Shown: positions 33,738 through 43,514 of the stretch, one piece after another
Layout of the letters: each line of letters opens with the position of its first letter
How positions within the stretch are numbered: the stretch's first letter is position 1
The notes under the pieces: model-generated
What the model saw: the letters and a program-made list of their open reading frames with translations, nothing else
What the model was told of the DNA's origin: nothing
Database searches by the model: none
DNA from: Lentibacter sp. XHP0401
GTDB taxonomy: Bacteria > Pseudomonadota > Alphaproteobacteria > Rhodobacterales > Rhodobacteraceae
Assembly: GCF_025751535.1 (NCBI RefSeq)
Contig: NZ_JAOWLC010000002.1
Coordinates: 186,001 to 250,000 of the forward strand
Direction: 5' to 3'
Length of the DNA stretch: 64,000 bases
Program-made: the position numbers and the translations under genes

Positions 33738-35201
33738 ATGACAACCAAAGTTATCAAAGGCGGCACGGTTTGCACGGCGGACAGAAGCTTTAAGGCGGAT
33801 GTTCTGATTGAAGGCGAGATCATCAAACAGATAGGCCAAGACCTTGTTGGTGACGAGTATATCGACGCCGAGGGCGCTTATGTGATTCCCGGCGGTATTG
33901 ACCCGCACACCCATCTTGAGATGCCCTTTATGGGCACAACAGCGGCTGAGACATTCGAGAGCGGCACATGGGCCGCGGCTGTCGGTGGCACGACGATGGT
34001 TGTTGATTTCTGTCTCCCCGGCGAGGACGGCAGCATCAAGAACGCGATCAACGAGTGGCACAGAAAGTCGGCGCCGCAGATTTGCAGCGATATCGGCTAT
34101 CACATGGCGATCACGGGCTGGGACGAGAACGTCTTTAACGAGATGAAAGACGCGGTTGATATGGGGGTGAACAGCTTCAAGCATTTCATGGCCTACAAGG
34201 GCGCATTGATGATTGAGGATGACGAGATGTTTGCCTCGTTCAAGCGCTGTGGAGAGCTGGGTGCGTTGCCTATGGTACACGCCGAGAACGGTGATCTGGT
34301 GGCCGAGCTACAGCAGAAATACTTTGACCAAGGCATCACGGGGCCGGAAGGCCATGCCTTCTCACGGCCGCCCGAGCTTGAGGGCGAAGCGGCGAACCGC
34401 GCGATTACGATTGCCGATACGGCAGGTGTGCCGCTCTATATTGTGCATGTGTCCTGCGAGCAGACGCACGAGGCGATCCGTCGTGCGCGCCAGAAGGGGA
34501 TGCGCGTTTATGGCGAACCGCTGATCCAGTTTCTCACGCTGGATGAGAGCGAGTATTTCAACAAAGACTGGGACCATGCCGCGCGCCGTGTGATGAGCCC
34601 GCCGTTCCGCTCCAAAGACCATCAGGACAGCCTCTGGGCCGGTTTGCAGTCGGGCTCCTTGCAGGTTGTTGCGACGGATCATGCCGCTTTCAGCACCGCT
34701 CAGAAGCGGGCCGGGCGTGACGACTTCCGCATCATTCCCAACGGTTCCAACGGGCTGGAAGAGCGGCTCGCTGTCTTGTGGACAGAGGGTGTTGAAACGG
34801 GCCGTTTGACCAAGGAAGAGTTTGTCGCGACGACCTCGACCAATATTGCGAAGATCCTCAACATCTACCCAAAGAAGGGCGCGATTGTGGAAGGGGCTGA
34901 TGCGGATATTGTGGTTTGGGACCCGTCGATCAGCAAGACGATCAGCCCGAGCAACCACCATTCGGTGCTTGATTATAACGTCTTTGAAGGCTTTGAAGTA
35001 AAGGCGCAATCGCGGTTTACGCTGAGCCGCGGTGAGGTGATTTGGGCCTGGGGCCAGAACAGCCAGCCGCAGCCGGGCCGTGGCCGCTTTGTGCCGCGCC
35101 CTGCGTTTTCTTCGGCGCAGAAGGCCCTGAGCCAGTGGAAAATGCTGAACTCACCGCGAAAGATCGAGCGTGACCCACAGAACATTCCGGCAGGTATCTA
35201 A
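33738..35201 (+). CDS. hydA: Dihydropyrimidinase
   Basis: 487-aa cyclic amidohydrolase that opens dihydrouracil to N-carbamoyl-beta-alanine, step two of the pathway. Metal-binding features of the family are present: GGIDPHTHLEMPF near residue 52 (HxH), the carboxylated Lys in FKHFMAYKGA near 149, VHAENGD near 183, IVHVSCEQTHEA near 238 and ATDHAAF near 315. The length fits D-hydantoinase/dihydropyrimidinase. AGGGAG precedes the ATG. It abuts the ABC transporter ATPase gene (TAA directly followed by ATG). Confidence 0.94.
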   Translation: MTTKVIKGGTVCTADRSFKADVLIEGEIIKQIGQDLVGDEYIDAEGAYVIPGGIDPHTHLEMPFMGTTAAETFESGTWAAAVGGTTMVVDFCLPGEDGSIKNAINEWHRKSAPQICSDIGYHMAITGWDENVFNEMKDAVDMGVNSFKHFMAYKGALMIEDDEMFASFKRCGELGALPMVHAENGDLVAELQQKYFDQGITGPEGHAFSRPPELEGEAANRAITIADTAGVPLYIVHVSCEQTHEAIRRARQKGMRVYGEPLIQFLTLDESEYFNKDWDHAARRVMSPPFRSKDHQDSLWAGLQSGSLQVVATDHAAFSTAQKRAGRDDFRIIPNGSNGLEERLAVLWTEGVETGRLTKEEFVATTSTNIAKILNIYPKKGAIVEGADADIVVWDPSISKTISPSNHHSVLDYNVFEGFEVKAQSRFTLSRGEVIWAWGQNSQPQPGRGRFVPRPAFSSAQKALSQWKMLNSPRKIERDPQNIPAGI

Positions 35202-35981
35202 ATGAACGAAACAGTGATTTCAGCGAAGAATCTGTCGCTGACCTTTCAGACCAACGACGGGCCCGTGCACGCGCTGAAAGACATCAACCTTGATATCAAC
35301 AAGGGGGATTTTGTGAGCTTTATCGGCCCGTCAGGCTGCGGCAAAACGACGTTTTTGCGCTGTATGGCAGATCTGGAAGCACCGACTGGCGGCAGTATCA
35401 CTGTCAACGGGATGAGCGCCGCCGAGGCGCGTATGAAGCGCGCCTACGGTTATGTGTTTCAGGCAGCGGGGCTTTATCCGTGGCGCACGATTGGCGGCAA
35501 TATACGCCTGCCGCTCGAGATTATGGGGTATGACAAAGCCGAGCAAGCCAAGCGTGTGGCCAATGTGCTTGAGCTTGTCGAGCTTGCGGGATTTGAGAAA
35601 AAGTTCCCGTGGCAGCTTTCGGGCGGGATGCAACAACGCGCCAGTATTGCGCGGGCTTTGGCGTTTGACGCCGACATCCTGTTGATGGACGAACCGTTTG
35701 GCGCTTTGGACGAGATCGTGCGGGACCACCTCAACGAGCAGTTGCTCAAACTTTGGGCGCGGACAGAAAAGACTATCGGCTTTGTGACTCATTCCATTCC
35801 CGAGGCGGTGTTTTTGTCGACCAGAATTGTTGTCATGTCGCCGCGCCCAGGACGGATTGCGGATGTGATTGAAAGCACCTTGCCGCGCGACAGAACCCTC
35901 GACATCCGTGAGAGCCAGGAGTTTATCGATATCGCCCACCGTGTGCGCGAAGGCTTGAGGGCAGGGCACGCCTATGACTAA
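35202..35981 (+). CDS. ABC transporter ATP-binding protein (nitrate/taurine/NMT1 type)
   Basis: 259-aa ATPase energising the importer formed with the next three gene products. Walker A is GPSGCGKTT near residue 43, the Q-loop follows, the signature is LSGGMQQR near 139, Walker B is ILLMDEPFGALDE near 160, and the switch His lies in FVTHS. The sequence class (SsuB/TauB-like) pairs with the single-domain permeases downstream. It overlaps the first permease gene by 8 bp. Pyrimidine uptake is inferred from operon context. Confidence 0.92.
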   Translation: MNETVISAKNLSLTFQTNDGPVHALKDINLDINKGDFVSFIGPSGCGKTTFLRCMADLEAPTGGSITVNGMSAAEARMKRAYGYVFQAAGLYPWRTIGGNIRLPLEIMGYDKAEQAKRVANVLELVELAGFEKKFPWQLSGGMQQRASIARALAFDADILLMDEPFGALDEIVRDHLNEQLLKLWARTEKTIGFVTHSIPEAVFLSTRIVVMSPRPGRIADVIESTLPRDRTLDIRESQEFIDIAHRVREGLRAGHAYD

Positions 35982-36849
35982 GCTGTGGCACACGGCCGGC
36001 CCTGTTTTGAGCATCCTGCTTGTGCTTGCCCTGCTTTGGTATGGTGCGGCCATTGCTCTCAACGCGGCATGGGCAAAAGACAAAGCGTCGCGCATCGACA
36101 AAACACTGTCATTTTCCGAGCTTGTCGCGGACACCATGAGCCAGGAAAAGCCGCTGCTGCCTGCGCCACATCAGGTGGTGAAAGAGATTTACGAAACCAC
36201 CGTCTTGAAAAAAATCACGTCAAAGCGCTCGTTGGTCTGGCACAGCTGGATCACGCTTTCTGCCACGCTGCTTGGCTTTGCATTCGGAACTGTGCTTGGG
36301 GTCTTGCTGGCGGTTGGCATTGTCTACAGCCGTGCGATGGATATGTCGGTGATGCCTTGGGTGATTACCAGCCAGACCATCCCTATTCTGGCGGTTGCGC
36401 CGATGATCATCGTGGTGCTCAACGCGGTCGGCGTTTCGGGGCTTTTGCCGAAGGCGTTTATTTCCATGTATCTGTCTTTTTTTCCTGTCGTTGTCGGCAT
36501 GGTTAAAGGGCTGCGTGCGCCGGACCAGATGCAACTTGACCAGATGCGCACGTGGAGTGCGCCTAAGGCGACTTCGTTCTGGAAGCTACGCTTGCCAAGC
36601 TCGATGCCATATTTGTTTGCGTCGCTCAAAATCGGCATTGCGGCCTCGCTTGTGGGGGCGATCGTGGGCGAGTTGCCGACAGGGGCCGTTGCAGGCCTTG
36701 GGGCGCGTCTTTTGGCGGGTAGCTATTACGGCCAGACCATTCAGATATGGAGCGCTCTGATTTGTGCGGCTGTTCTCGCGGCGAGCCTTGTTGCGCTTAT
36801 CGGAATGATCGAGCGGATCACCCTGCGCAGAATGGGGATGGTGCAATGA
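35974..36849 (+). CDS. ABC transporter permease, subunit 1
   Basis: 291-aa inner membrane permease with six or so helices and the BPD_transp_1 domain. The EAA-type loop is KATSFWKLRLPSSMPYLFASLK near residue 190, which contacts the ATPase. A single N-terminal helix and a periplasmic stretch precede the core. It forms a heterodimer with the permease encoded at 36846, whose start overlaps this stop (ATGA). Confidence 0.9.
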   Translation: MTKLWHTAGPVLSILLVLALLWYGAAIALNAAWAKDKASRIDKTLSFSELVADTMSQEKPLLPAPHQVVKEIYETTVLKKITSKRSLVWHSWITLSATLLGFAFGTVLGVLLAVGIVYSRAMDMSVMPWVITSQTIPILAVAPMIIVVLNAVGVSGLLPKAFISMYLSFFPVVVGMVKGLRAPDQMQLDQMRTWSAPKATSFWKLRLPSSMPYLFASLKIGIAASLVGAIVGELPTGAVAGLGARLLAGSYYGQTIQIWSALICAAVLAASLVALIGMIERITLRRMGMVQ

Positions 36850-37685
36850 GCTGGATTGTTACGGCTGTCGTGTTCTGGCTTGCGATGTGGACGCTTAACG
36901 TGCGCCTCGCCAAGGGGGAGCAAACGCGGTTTGTCAAAATTCTTGTGCCAACACTGTTTGGCGTGACTTTGCTGGTGCTTTGGGAAAGCTTCGTGCGCGG
37001 ATTTAGCATCAGCCCGATTTTGTTGCCGCCGCCTTCGGCCATTGCTGCGCGGTTTGTTTCGAGCTTGCCAACTCTTTGGGAAGACTTTGTGCAAACTTTC
37101 ATCAAGGGCGCTTTGTCCGGCTATGTTATCGGGTGCTCGGCGGCCTTTCTGACCGCGATTGCTGTTGACCGATCAGACTTTCTGAAGCGCGGGTTGCTTC
37201 CAATCGGGAACTTTGTGGCAGCGCTGCCGATCATCGGTATGGCGCCTATTCTGGTGATGTGGTTCGGCTTTGACTGGCAGTCAAAATCAGCGGTTGTCGT
37301 GATTATGGTGTTTTTCCCGATGCTGGTGAACACCGTCGCAGGCCTCAGTGCCAAGGATGCGATCCAGACCGATTTGATGAACACTTATGGTGCGAGTTAT
37401 TGGCAGAGCCTGTTCAAGCTCGGGTTGCCTGCGGCTATGCCATTTATCTTTAACGGACTTAAAATATGCACCACGCTGGCCCTGATCGGGGCTATTGTGG
37501 CAGAGTTCTTCGGCTCGCCCATTCGCGGGATGGGCTTCAGGATTTCGACAGAAGTCGGGCGGCTTGCGCTTGATATGGTCTGGGCGGAAATAACAGTGGC
37601 GGCTCTTGCCGGGTCGGCATTTTACGGGACGATGGCCCTAATCGAGAAGGCTGTAACCTTCTGGCATCCATCGCAAAGAAACTAG
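36846..37685 (+). CDS. ABC transporter permease, subunit 2
   Basis: 279-aa permease of the same family, with the EAA loop GASYWQSLFKLGLPAAMPFIF near residue 180 and the following LALIGAIVAEFFG helix. The ATG at 36846 overlaps the previous stop; a longer in-frame extension to 36747 lies inside the upstream gene and is not used. Two different permease genes imply a heterodimeric channel. Confidence 0.9.
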   Translation: MSWIVTAVVFWLAMWTLNVRLAKGEQTRFVKILVPTLFGVTLLVLWESFVRGFSISPILLPPPSAIAARFVSSLPTLWEDFVQTFIKGALSGYVIGCSAAFLTAIAVDRSDFLKRGLLPIGNFVAALPIIGMAPILVMWFGFDWQSKSAVVVIMVFFPMLVNTVAGLSAKDAIQTDLMNTYGASYWQSLFKLGLPAAMPFIFNGLKICTTLALIGAIVAEFFGSPIRGMGFRISTEVGRLALDMVWAEITVAALAGSAFYGTMALIEKAVTFWHPSQRN

Positions 37686-37714
37686 AACGAATAAAACCAA
37701 CAAGGAGAGAAAAT

Positions 37715-38704
37715 ATGAAGAACATGATCAAGGGGGCCCTTACCGGCGCGTTGATGTTTGGAGCCGCGGCGGCCCAAGCGGATGACGATGTCACGCTCCA
37801 GCTCAAGTGGGTCACGCAAGCACAGTTTGCGGGCTACTATGTTGCGCTCGACAAGGGCTTTTACGAAGAAGAAGGCCTGAACGTGACGATCAAACCGGGC
37901 GGCCCTGACATTGCGCCAGCGCAGGTTATTGCCGGTGGTGGTGCTGATGTTGTGCTGGACTGGATGCCATCGGCTCTGGCCTCGCGCGAGAAGGGCCTTG
38001 ACCTTGTGAACATTGCCCAGCCTTACAAATCATCAGGTATGATGCTGACGTGCCGCAAAGATGCGGGCATTGAGACACCTGCTGATTTCCCCGATAAAAC
38101 GCTGGGTGTCTGGTTCTTTGGTAACGAATATCCGTTCCTGAGCTGGATGAGCAAACTTGGCCTCAAAACAGATGGCTCTGAGGGCGGTGTGACCGTTTTG
38201 AAGCAAGGCTTCAATGTTGATCCGCTTCTGCAAAAGCAGGCGGCCTGTGTCTCGACCATGACATACAACGAATATTGGCAGGTGATCGACGCAGGGCTCA
38301 CGCCTGAAGACCTTGTTGTTTTCAAATATGAAGACGAGGGCGTCTCGACGCTGGAAGACGGCATGTATGTTTTGGGATCAAACCTTGAAGATCCGGCATT
38401 CAGAGACAAGATGGTTCGTTTTGTACGCGCGTCTATGAAGGGCTGGAAGTATGCGGAGCAGAACACCGACGAAGCCGCAGACATCGTTCTTGAGAATGAT
38501 GCTTCAGGTGCACAAACCGAGAAGCACCAGCGCCGTATGATGTCGGAAGTTGCAAAGCTGACGGCAGGCTCAAACGGCGCGCTGGACATTGCCGACTACG
38601 AGCGCACGGTTCAATCGCTTCTACAAGCAGGTTCGGATCCGGTGATCACAAAAGTGCCTGAAGGCGCTTGGACACATGAAATTTCTGACGCTGCTCTGAA
38701 CTGA
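37715..38704 (+). CDS. ABC transporter substrate-binding protein, NMT1/THI5-like
   Basis: 329-aa periplasmic binding protein. The signal peptide MKNMIKGALTGALMFGAAAAQA is cleaved before DDDVT. The mature N-terminus LQLKWVTQAQFAGYYVALDKGF is characteristic of NMT1/THI5-type proteins, which bind pyrimidine-like compounds such as HMP precursors and related heterocycles. Placed last in an operon with hydrolase and dihydropyrimidinase genes, it probably binds a pyrimidine or a breakdown intermediate. AAGGAGAG precedes the ATG. Confidence 0.9.
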   Translation: MKNMIKGALTGALMFGAAAAQADDDVTLQLKWVTQAQFAGYYVALDKGFYEEEGLNVTIKPGGPDIAPAQVIAGGGADVVLDWMPSALASREKGLDLVNIAQPYKSSGMMLTCRKDAGIETPADFPDKTLGVWFFGNEYPFLSWMSKLGLKTDGSEGGVTVLKQGFNVDPLLQKQAACVSTMTYNEYWQVIDAGLTPEDLVVFKYEDEGVSTLEDGMYVLGSNLEDPAFRDKMVRFVRASMKGWKYAEQNTDEAADIVLENDASGAQTEKHQRRMMSEVAKLTAGSNGALDIADYERTVQSLLQAGSDPVITKVPEGAWTHEISDAALN

Positions 38705-38711
38705 AAATAAT

Positions 38712-38739
38712 GTGGAAAGCGGGGCAACCTGCTTTCCAC
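38712..38739 (+). terminator. Stem-loop at the end of the pyrimidine/ABC operon
   Basis: GTGGAAAGC/GCTTTCCAC, perfect 9-bp stem with a 10-nt loop, 8 bp after the last stop. A second small hairpin (CTTGC/GCAAG) follows. The T-run is weak, so it may work as an mRNA end stabiliser or a leaky terminator. Confidence 0.55.
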
Positions 38740-39055
38740 GCCGCTTGCTTTTGAGCAAGGCGAAATCCGTTTACAGAATAAAAACAGCTTTTTATTCAAG
38801 CAACTATCTGCCCAAATCGAAATTGATATAAACGCAAATCTGCTTATGGCGGACTGCAAAAAACGTCGAATGCCGGAAACGTTTTCAGCGGTTTCACTGA
38901 AAACGATGAACAGATGCGATGCCTGACGCTCTGAAGAAGGGCTTACTTCCATAGCAAGCAATAAAGGCGCTTGAGCAATGGGAGGGGGGATTGCTACAAG
39001 TGGCGGACTTGAAAACAGGCTGGCCACATCCGGCCTCACACAATTTCGGGGTTTT

Positions 39056-39940
39056 ATGCCAAAGACGAATCGACCCATTACCTTGCGGGACCGTTTGGAA
39101 TACATTTCCATTGTCACGGTGATATCAATCGTGCGCGTCTTGCCCTTTCGCCTACGTAGCGCATTCATGGCATCGGTTATGTCTCGTGTTATCGCTCCTT
39201 TGGCAGGATACAGTAAACGGGTCCGGCAGAATTTGAAGCTTATCTGGCCAGATATGCCGCCCCACCAGCGGGACGTTCTGGTGCGTGAGGTCACGCGCCA
39301 TTCCGGACGTACACTCTGCGAGCTGTTCTCGCCGCAGGACTTGAAGCGCATGGCGGAACAAACCGAACTGACAGGTCCCGGCCTTGCTGCTTTGGAGGAA
39401 GCCCGTGCGGCGGGGCGGCCTGCCATAGTGATCTCGGGCCATTTCGGTAATTATGATATTGTTCGCGCTGCCTTGATTGCTCATGGTTTTGATGTCGGTG
39501 GACTGTATCGTCAGATGAACAACCCCCTGTTTCATAAGTTCTATCTGGAGAATATTTCAACCATCGGGACACCTTTGTTCGAGCGCGGGCGCTCGGGCCT
39601 TGGGCACATGGTGCGCCACCTCAAGGGGGGTGGTGTCCTGGCTGCCCTGATTGATGTGCGGGCAAACAACGGCACGGCTCTGCCATTTTTGGGACAGCCC
39701 GCGCTCACGGCGACATCAATGGCAGAGTTGGCCTTGCGGTATAATGCGGTATTGGTGCCGGTCTATGGAACTCGAATGCCGGATGCCGAACATTTTACCG
39801 CATCACTCGAAGCGCCGATTCCGCTCACTGATCCTGAAACAATGACGATAGCGCTCAACCAGTCTCTGGAGGCGCGTGTTCAGCAAACACCCGAGCAATG
39901 GTTCTGGATACATAACCGCTGGAAAGGGGTTCCCAGTTGA
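39056..39940 (+). CDS. LpxL/HtrB-like lipid A acyltransferase
   Basis: 294-aa membrane-associated acyltransferase. The catalytic SGHFGNYDI motif (HX4D/E type) is near residue 127. The family landmarks ERGRSGLGHMVRHLKGGGVLA and the C-terminal WIHNRWKG are present. A hydrophobic N-terminal segment (IVTVISIVRVLPF) anchors it. It probably adds a secondary acyl chain to lipid A at the inner membrane. An upstream in-frame ATG at 38978 exists; 39056 fits family length better. It heads the LPS region that runs to waaA. Confidence 0.82.
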   Translation: MPKTNRPITLRDRLEYISIVTVISIVRVLPFRLRSAFMASVMSRVIAPLAGYSKRVRQNLKLIWPDMPPHQRDVLVREVTRHSGRTLCELFSPQDLKRMAEQTELTGPGLAALEEARAAGRPAIVISGHFGNYDIVRAALIAHGFDVGGLYRQMNNPLFHKFYLENISTIGTPLFERGRSGLGHMVRHLKGGGVLAALIDVRANNGTALPFLGQPALTATSMAELALRYNAVLVPVYGTRMPDAEHFTASLEAPIPLTDPETMTIALNQSLEARVQQTPEQWFWIHNRWKGVPS

Positions 39941-39979
39941 GACGATTGCTGGCCAGGGCCAGCCGATAATACAATATCC

Positions 39980-40744
39980 CTATCGGGCCTTACGCACAGT
40001 GCGATGCCAGTGGAGTTTTACGATATAGTTGAGCCTGAAACGAACTGAACGCCATGCTTGCCGGAGTGCTGTGCGCAGCTTTACCTTGGTCGTATGGCGC
40101 CGCGCTTCCGTGATCGTGCCGGTTTCCGTGCTCAAAGTGCCGAAGCGAAGCGGAGAAGGTGACACCATGGAAATCCGCAAACCGAACTCCCAGAAATGTT
40201 TCAGGTCTTCGTCGACAGGGCGAGAGACAGGTAAGGTGCACTTCGCAAGCCGCGCCGCTGTTTCTCGACGGATTGCATAGCCCAGCGTGGTATTGGGCAC
40301 TTTATAAGGCACTGCAATTTCGCGACCAGCCACAAGGGGGCGTTGATCCAGTAGCTTTTGCTCGCCCCGTGCAGAAAAAAGTTTGACGATGTCCCAATGT
40401 CCCTCATCGGCAGATACTGCGGCGAGCACTGCTGCAAGGTCTTCTGCGGCGGCAAAATCATCTTCAAGAATGATGCCGCCCGCCGCGTCGCCCGCCGCGA
40501 TCTTTTCCCAAAGCGCAACATGGCTGAGGTAGCATCCTATTTCGGGGCCGATCATCGGGTGGCGTGCGCGTCTGAGGTTTGCAACAGGGTCATAAACCCT
40601 TGCCAGCTCATTTTCTGGAATAGCGCGTCCGTTAACGGCTTCAAAACGGGTAAACGAGATGCCGAGGCGTTCAAGCTCGGCCGCAGCATCGCTCATACGT
40701 TTTGTATTACCTGCCATGTTGATGACAAATACAGGCCAAGTCAT
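39980..40744 (-). CDS. Glycosyltransferase family 25 (LOS/LPS biosynthesis)
   Basis: 254-aa GT25 protein. The N-terminus PVFVINMAGNTKRMSDAAAEL is the family signature. GCYLSHVALWEKI near residue 80 and the acidic ILEDDF near 99 mark the nucleotide-sugar site. In other bacteria GT25 enzymes add galactose to lipooligosaccharide cores. The start at 40744 overlaps the GT2 stop (ATGA), so the two are coexpressed from the upstream GT2 gene. The exact sugar is unknown. Confidence 0.85.
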   Translation of the reverse strand: MTWPVFVINMAGNTKRMSDAAAELERLGISFTRFEAVNGRAIPENELARVYDPVANLRRARHPMIGPEIGCYLSHVALWEKIAAGDAAGGIILEDDFAAAEDLAAVLAAVSADEGHWDIVKLFSARGEQKLLDQRPLVAGREIAVPYKVPNTTLGYAIRRETAARLAKCTLPVSRPVDEDLKHFWEFGLRISMVSPSPLRFGTLSTETGTITEARRHTTKVKLRTALRQAWRSVRFRLNYIVKLHWHRTVRKAR

Positions 40745-41694
40745 TGCTTGGGCTCCAGCCAGTGCCGCCAATCGGGCGCAGTTTCGTCCAGTGCGGTGAT
40801 CAAATCGGCCTGCGGAAACGCTGTTTCAATAGAGGCATCGCGCGCAACGCCAAGCCGCTCTTTCTTGTCAATGGATGCGCGTAGCCGCCGCAAGAGGCCA
40901 GGTGTTAGTCTGCTCTTCGTTTCGGAGATATCCCAAAGGGCGCCCGCTTGCAGCCGTTTACGCCGGCGCGCGTAGCGTGAGCCAGGATTGGATTCGAGTT
41001 CATAATTTGCAAAGCCACCACCTGATTTCAGGTATTTTAGATGCCAATAGAACCACCCTGCAAAGCAACGCTCGACACCGCCACGGGTAAACCGTTCAAA
41101 CCGTGGGTCATGGGTAAAATGGGTATCACTGGTGACACGGAAGTACCCGATATCTCCTTTGCCTGAAACAGGGGCCACGGCAGGAACGTAAAACTTGTTA
41201 TCGGCAGCTCGAATGAGATTGAGCCCGGAAAAACAGTGCATCTTACGGTCGTCGGCAGCCCCTGATCTGATTGCATCAACCATTTTCCGGACGGCGTCCG
41301 GAATGGCAAGATGGTCGTCATCGAGCTTTACTGCCCATTGGTGACGCGTCTGGCACAAGGCAAAATTTGAGTAGGTAACGAGTGAATCCGGCGCCTCTCC
41401 GGGTGTTTTTGCATGGCCTTCACTTCCGGCTGGGTGAGCTTTGGGAAGGTAGTGGAAGACCCGTAGTTTCGGCTCCAGTTCTTTTGAGAGCCGCAAAAGA
41501 ATGTCTGCGGTGTCGTCAGTGCACTGGTTATAAACGGCGACAATCTCGTCATACATTTCGGCATGTGTGCGGATTGTCGCTTCGAGAAAATCAGCACCGT
41601 TGCGAATGCGCATGAAGGCGGAAATCCCGGGCAGGCGATCAGCGGGCGCCAGCATATCGGGGCTGAAACGGAATGTCTCGATGGTCTGGTTCAT
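40741..41694 (-). CDS. Glycosyltransferase family 2
   Basis: 317-aa GT-A fold transferase. GISAFMRIRNGADFLEATI near residue 23 is the N-terminal nucleotide-binding strand and turn. AVKLDDDHLAI near 120 is the metal-binding DxD motif. AGAGGTG lies upstream of the ATG. It is the first gene of a two-gene unit with GT25. No transmembrane helices are seen, so it works at the cytoplasmic face on a core oligosaccharide or capsule precursor; donor and acceptor are unknown. Confidence 0.82.
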   Translation of the reverse strand: MNQTIETFRFSPDMLAPADRLPGISAFMRIRNGADFLEATIRTHAEMYDEIVAVYNQCTDDTADILLRLSKELEPKLRVFHYLPKAHPAGSEGHAKTPGEAPDSLVTYSNFALCQTRHQWAVKLDDDHLAIPDAVRKMVDAIRSGAADDRKMHCFSGLNLIRAADNKFYVPAVAPVSGKGDIGYFRVTSDTHFTHDPRFERFTRGGVERCFAGWFYWHLKYLKSGGGFANYELESNPGSRYARRRKRLQAGALWDISETKSRLTPGLLRRLRASIDKKERLGVARDASIETAFPQADLITALDETAPDWRHWLEPKQ

Positions 41695-41864
41695 TTCAGC
41701 GCACCTCTGTTGGTTTATGCTTACACCTATCGGCGGTGCACGCTCGGGTCAACGGCCGTGTCCCGCAGGGATGCAGGGGGGGAGCAGAGTGAGGGACAGC
41801 TTGCGAAAGGTGTAAGATCACTCATATACAAGGTCAGCACCCGAGTTGATTTGAAAGGCAAGCT

Positions 41865-42521
41865 ATGCGGATTTCTCTCAAGAAGTGGATACGACAAATT
41901 CGTGAGCCTTGGACAAAGGTGTTTTACACTTCATTTCGCCAATGGAGAGCGGACAAAATGGAGAAAACCCGTATGCAATTCTCCAATTTGGAAGCGAGTT
42001 CCGTCGTTTTTGATGTTGGCGGATTTCAGGGGAACTGGGCAGCCGATGTTCATGAACGCTATGGGTCTCACATCCATATCTTTGAACCGCACCCGACTTT
42101 TGCAGCAGCAATTCGTGACCGTTTCCAGGGAAACCCAGCGATTGTAATGCATGATTTTGCATTGGGTCGCTCGGAAGGGACTTTGACCTTGTCAGATGAT
42201 GGGGATGCATCCTCGAGCTTCCGAAAGGCAAAGAATGTCGTAACGGGCCATATAAAGCCAGTTGCGCAGTTTTTTGAAGAGGTTGAAATCCCGCGCATTG
42301 ATCTGATGAAAGTGAATATCGAGGGCGGAGAATATGACCTTCTGCCTGCGCTTGTCGAGAGTGATATCATGCCGCGTATTGGTCTCTTGCAAGTGCAATT
42401 CCATCTCTTTTCCGCTGCGGATATAGAACGGCGTAATGTCATCAGAGACATGCTGGCGAAAACCCATTCTTGCGACTGGAGCTATGATTTTGTTTGGGAG
42501 CAATGGTCTTTGCGTGCCTGA
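41865..42521 (+). CDS. FkbM family methyltransferase
   Basis: 218-aa SAM-dependent methyltransferase. Motif I is VFDVGGFQGNWAADV near residue 47, followed by HIFEPHPTFAAAI and the FkbM-typical IDLMKVNIEGGEYDLL near 143. AAAGG upstream supports the ATG. FkbM-type enzymes often O-methylate sugars. In this glycosyltransferase cluster a methylated LPS or polysaccharide residue is the likely product. Confidence 0.85.
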   Translation: MRISLKKWIRQIREPWTKVFYTSFRQWRADKMEKTRMQFSNLEASSVVFDVGGFQGNWAADVHERYGSHIHIFEPHPTFAAAIRDRFQGNPAIVMHDFALGRSEGTLTLSDDGDASSSFRKAKNVVTGHIKPVAQFFEEVEIPRIDLMKVNIEGGEYDLLPALVESDIMPRIGLLQVQFHLFSAADIERRNVIRDMLAKTHSCDWSYDFVWEQWSLRA

Positions 42522-42610
42522 GGCATTGGCATACAGGTGCTCCTTCCACGACACACTAGGGTATCTTGCAGAGCAATTGTTGTGCAGCCTTGATACAGAA
42601 TAGAGCAGCA

Positions 42611-43480
42611 ATGATTATAATGCGTATGAAGGGCGGTCTTGGAAACCAGATGTTTCAATATGCTCTGGGCCGGTCTCTCTCGTTGAAAACGGGGTTACCG
42701 CTTGTCTTGGACCGGCGGCACTATGACCGCGAGCGTGAGCATGGCTTTGCACTTGATGGCTTCAAACTGGTGGATATGCCTTCAGACCCTGCGCTGCTAC
42801 CTCCCGTACTAAAAGAGCGTCCGCTGGCCTATTTGTATGCCAAATTGAGCAGGCGTGGACCGTATTTGCTGCGTGAGCAGAGCCTCGGTTTTGACCCGGC
42901 GATTGCTGCGGTTTCCGGCCCAGTCTGGCTTGAAGGTTACTTTCAGTCTGAACGGTATTTCAATATGCACGCCGATGTTATCCGGGCCGAACTGACCCCC
43001 GCATCGGAACCCGATGCCGAGAATGCCCGTTGGCTTGCAGAGATAGAAGCGGAGCCGAATGCGGTGTCGCTGCATGTGCGCCGCGGCGATTACGTGCGCA
43101 ACGCCAAGTTTGCGGCCCACCATGGCACCTGCACGCCCGATTACTACACGCGCGCGCTTGACCATATTGCGCAGCAAATGGGGGCCGAGCCTGTGATTTA
43201 CGCTTTTTCCGACGATCCTGAATGGGTGCACGAAAACCTTCGGCTTCCTGCCGAAATCAGAGTGGTGGGGCATAATGATGCCTCGCGTAATGTTGAGGAT
43301 TTGCGATTGATGAGCGCGTGCCGACATCACATTATCGCCAATTCCTCGTTTTCCTGGTGGGGCGCATGGCTAAATCCGCGCGCTGACAAGATAGTGACGG
43401 CACCTGCTGTCTGGTTTGCAGATCCGACCAATGTCAATCCCGACATCTGGGCGGAGGGCTGGGTGCGCATCGAGGGGTGA
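42611..43480 (+). CDS. Alpha-1,2-fucosyltransferase (GT11)
   Basis: 289-aa GT11 enzyme. The N-terminal MKGGLGNQMFQYALGR loop, the GDP-fucose site HVRRGDYV near residue 157 and the C-terminal NSSFSWWGAWL near 253 are the three family motifs. ATG 42611 is chosen because the family begins just before GGLGNQ; the longer frame to 42566 has no ribosome binding site. It transfers fucose from GDP-fucose in alpha-1,2 linkage, usually to galactose. GDP-fucose synthesis genes are not in the window. Confidence 0.92.
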   Translation: MIIMRMKGGLGNQMFQYALGRSLSLKTGLPLVLDRRHYDREREHGFALDGFKLVDMPSDPALLPPVLKERPLAYLYAKLSRRGPYLLREQSLGFDPAIAAVSGPVWLEGYFQSERYFNMHADVIRAELTPASEPDAENARWLAEIEAEPNAVSLHVRRGDYVRNAKFAAHHGTCTPDYYTRALDHIAQQMGAEPVIYAFSDDPEWVHENLRLPAEIRVVGHNDASRNVEDLRLMSACRHHIIANSSFSWWGAWLNPRADKIVTAPAVWFADPTNVNPDIWAEGWVRIEG

Positions 43481-43514
43481 GTGGATTTCACCTATGCTTG
43501 GGCGCAATGCCTGT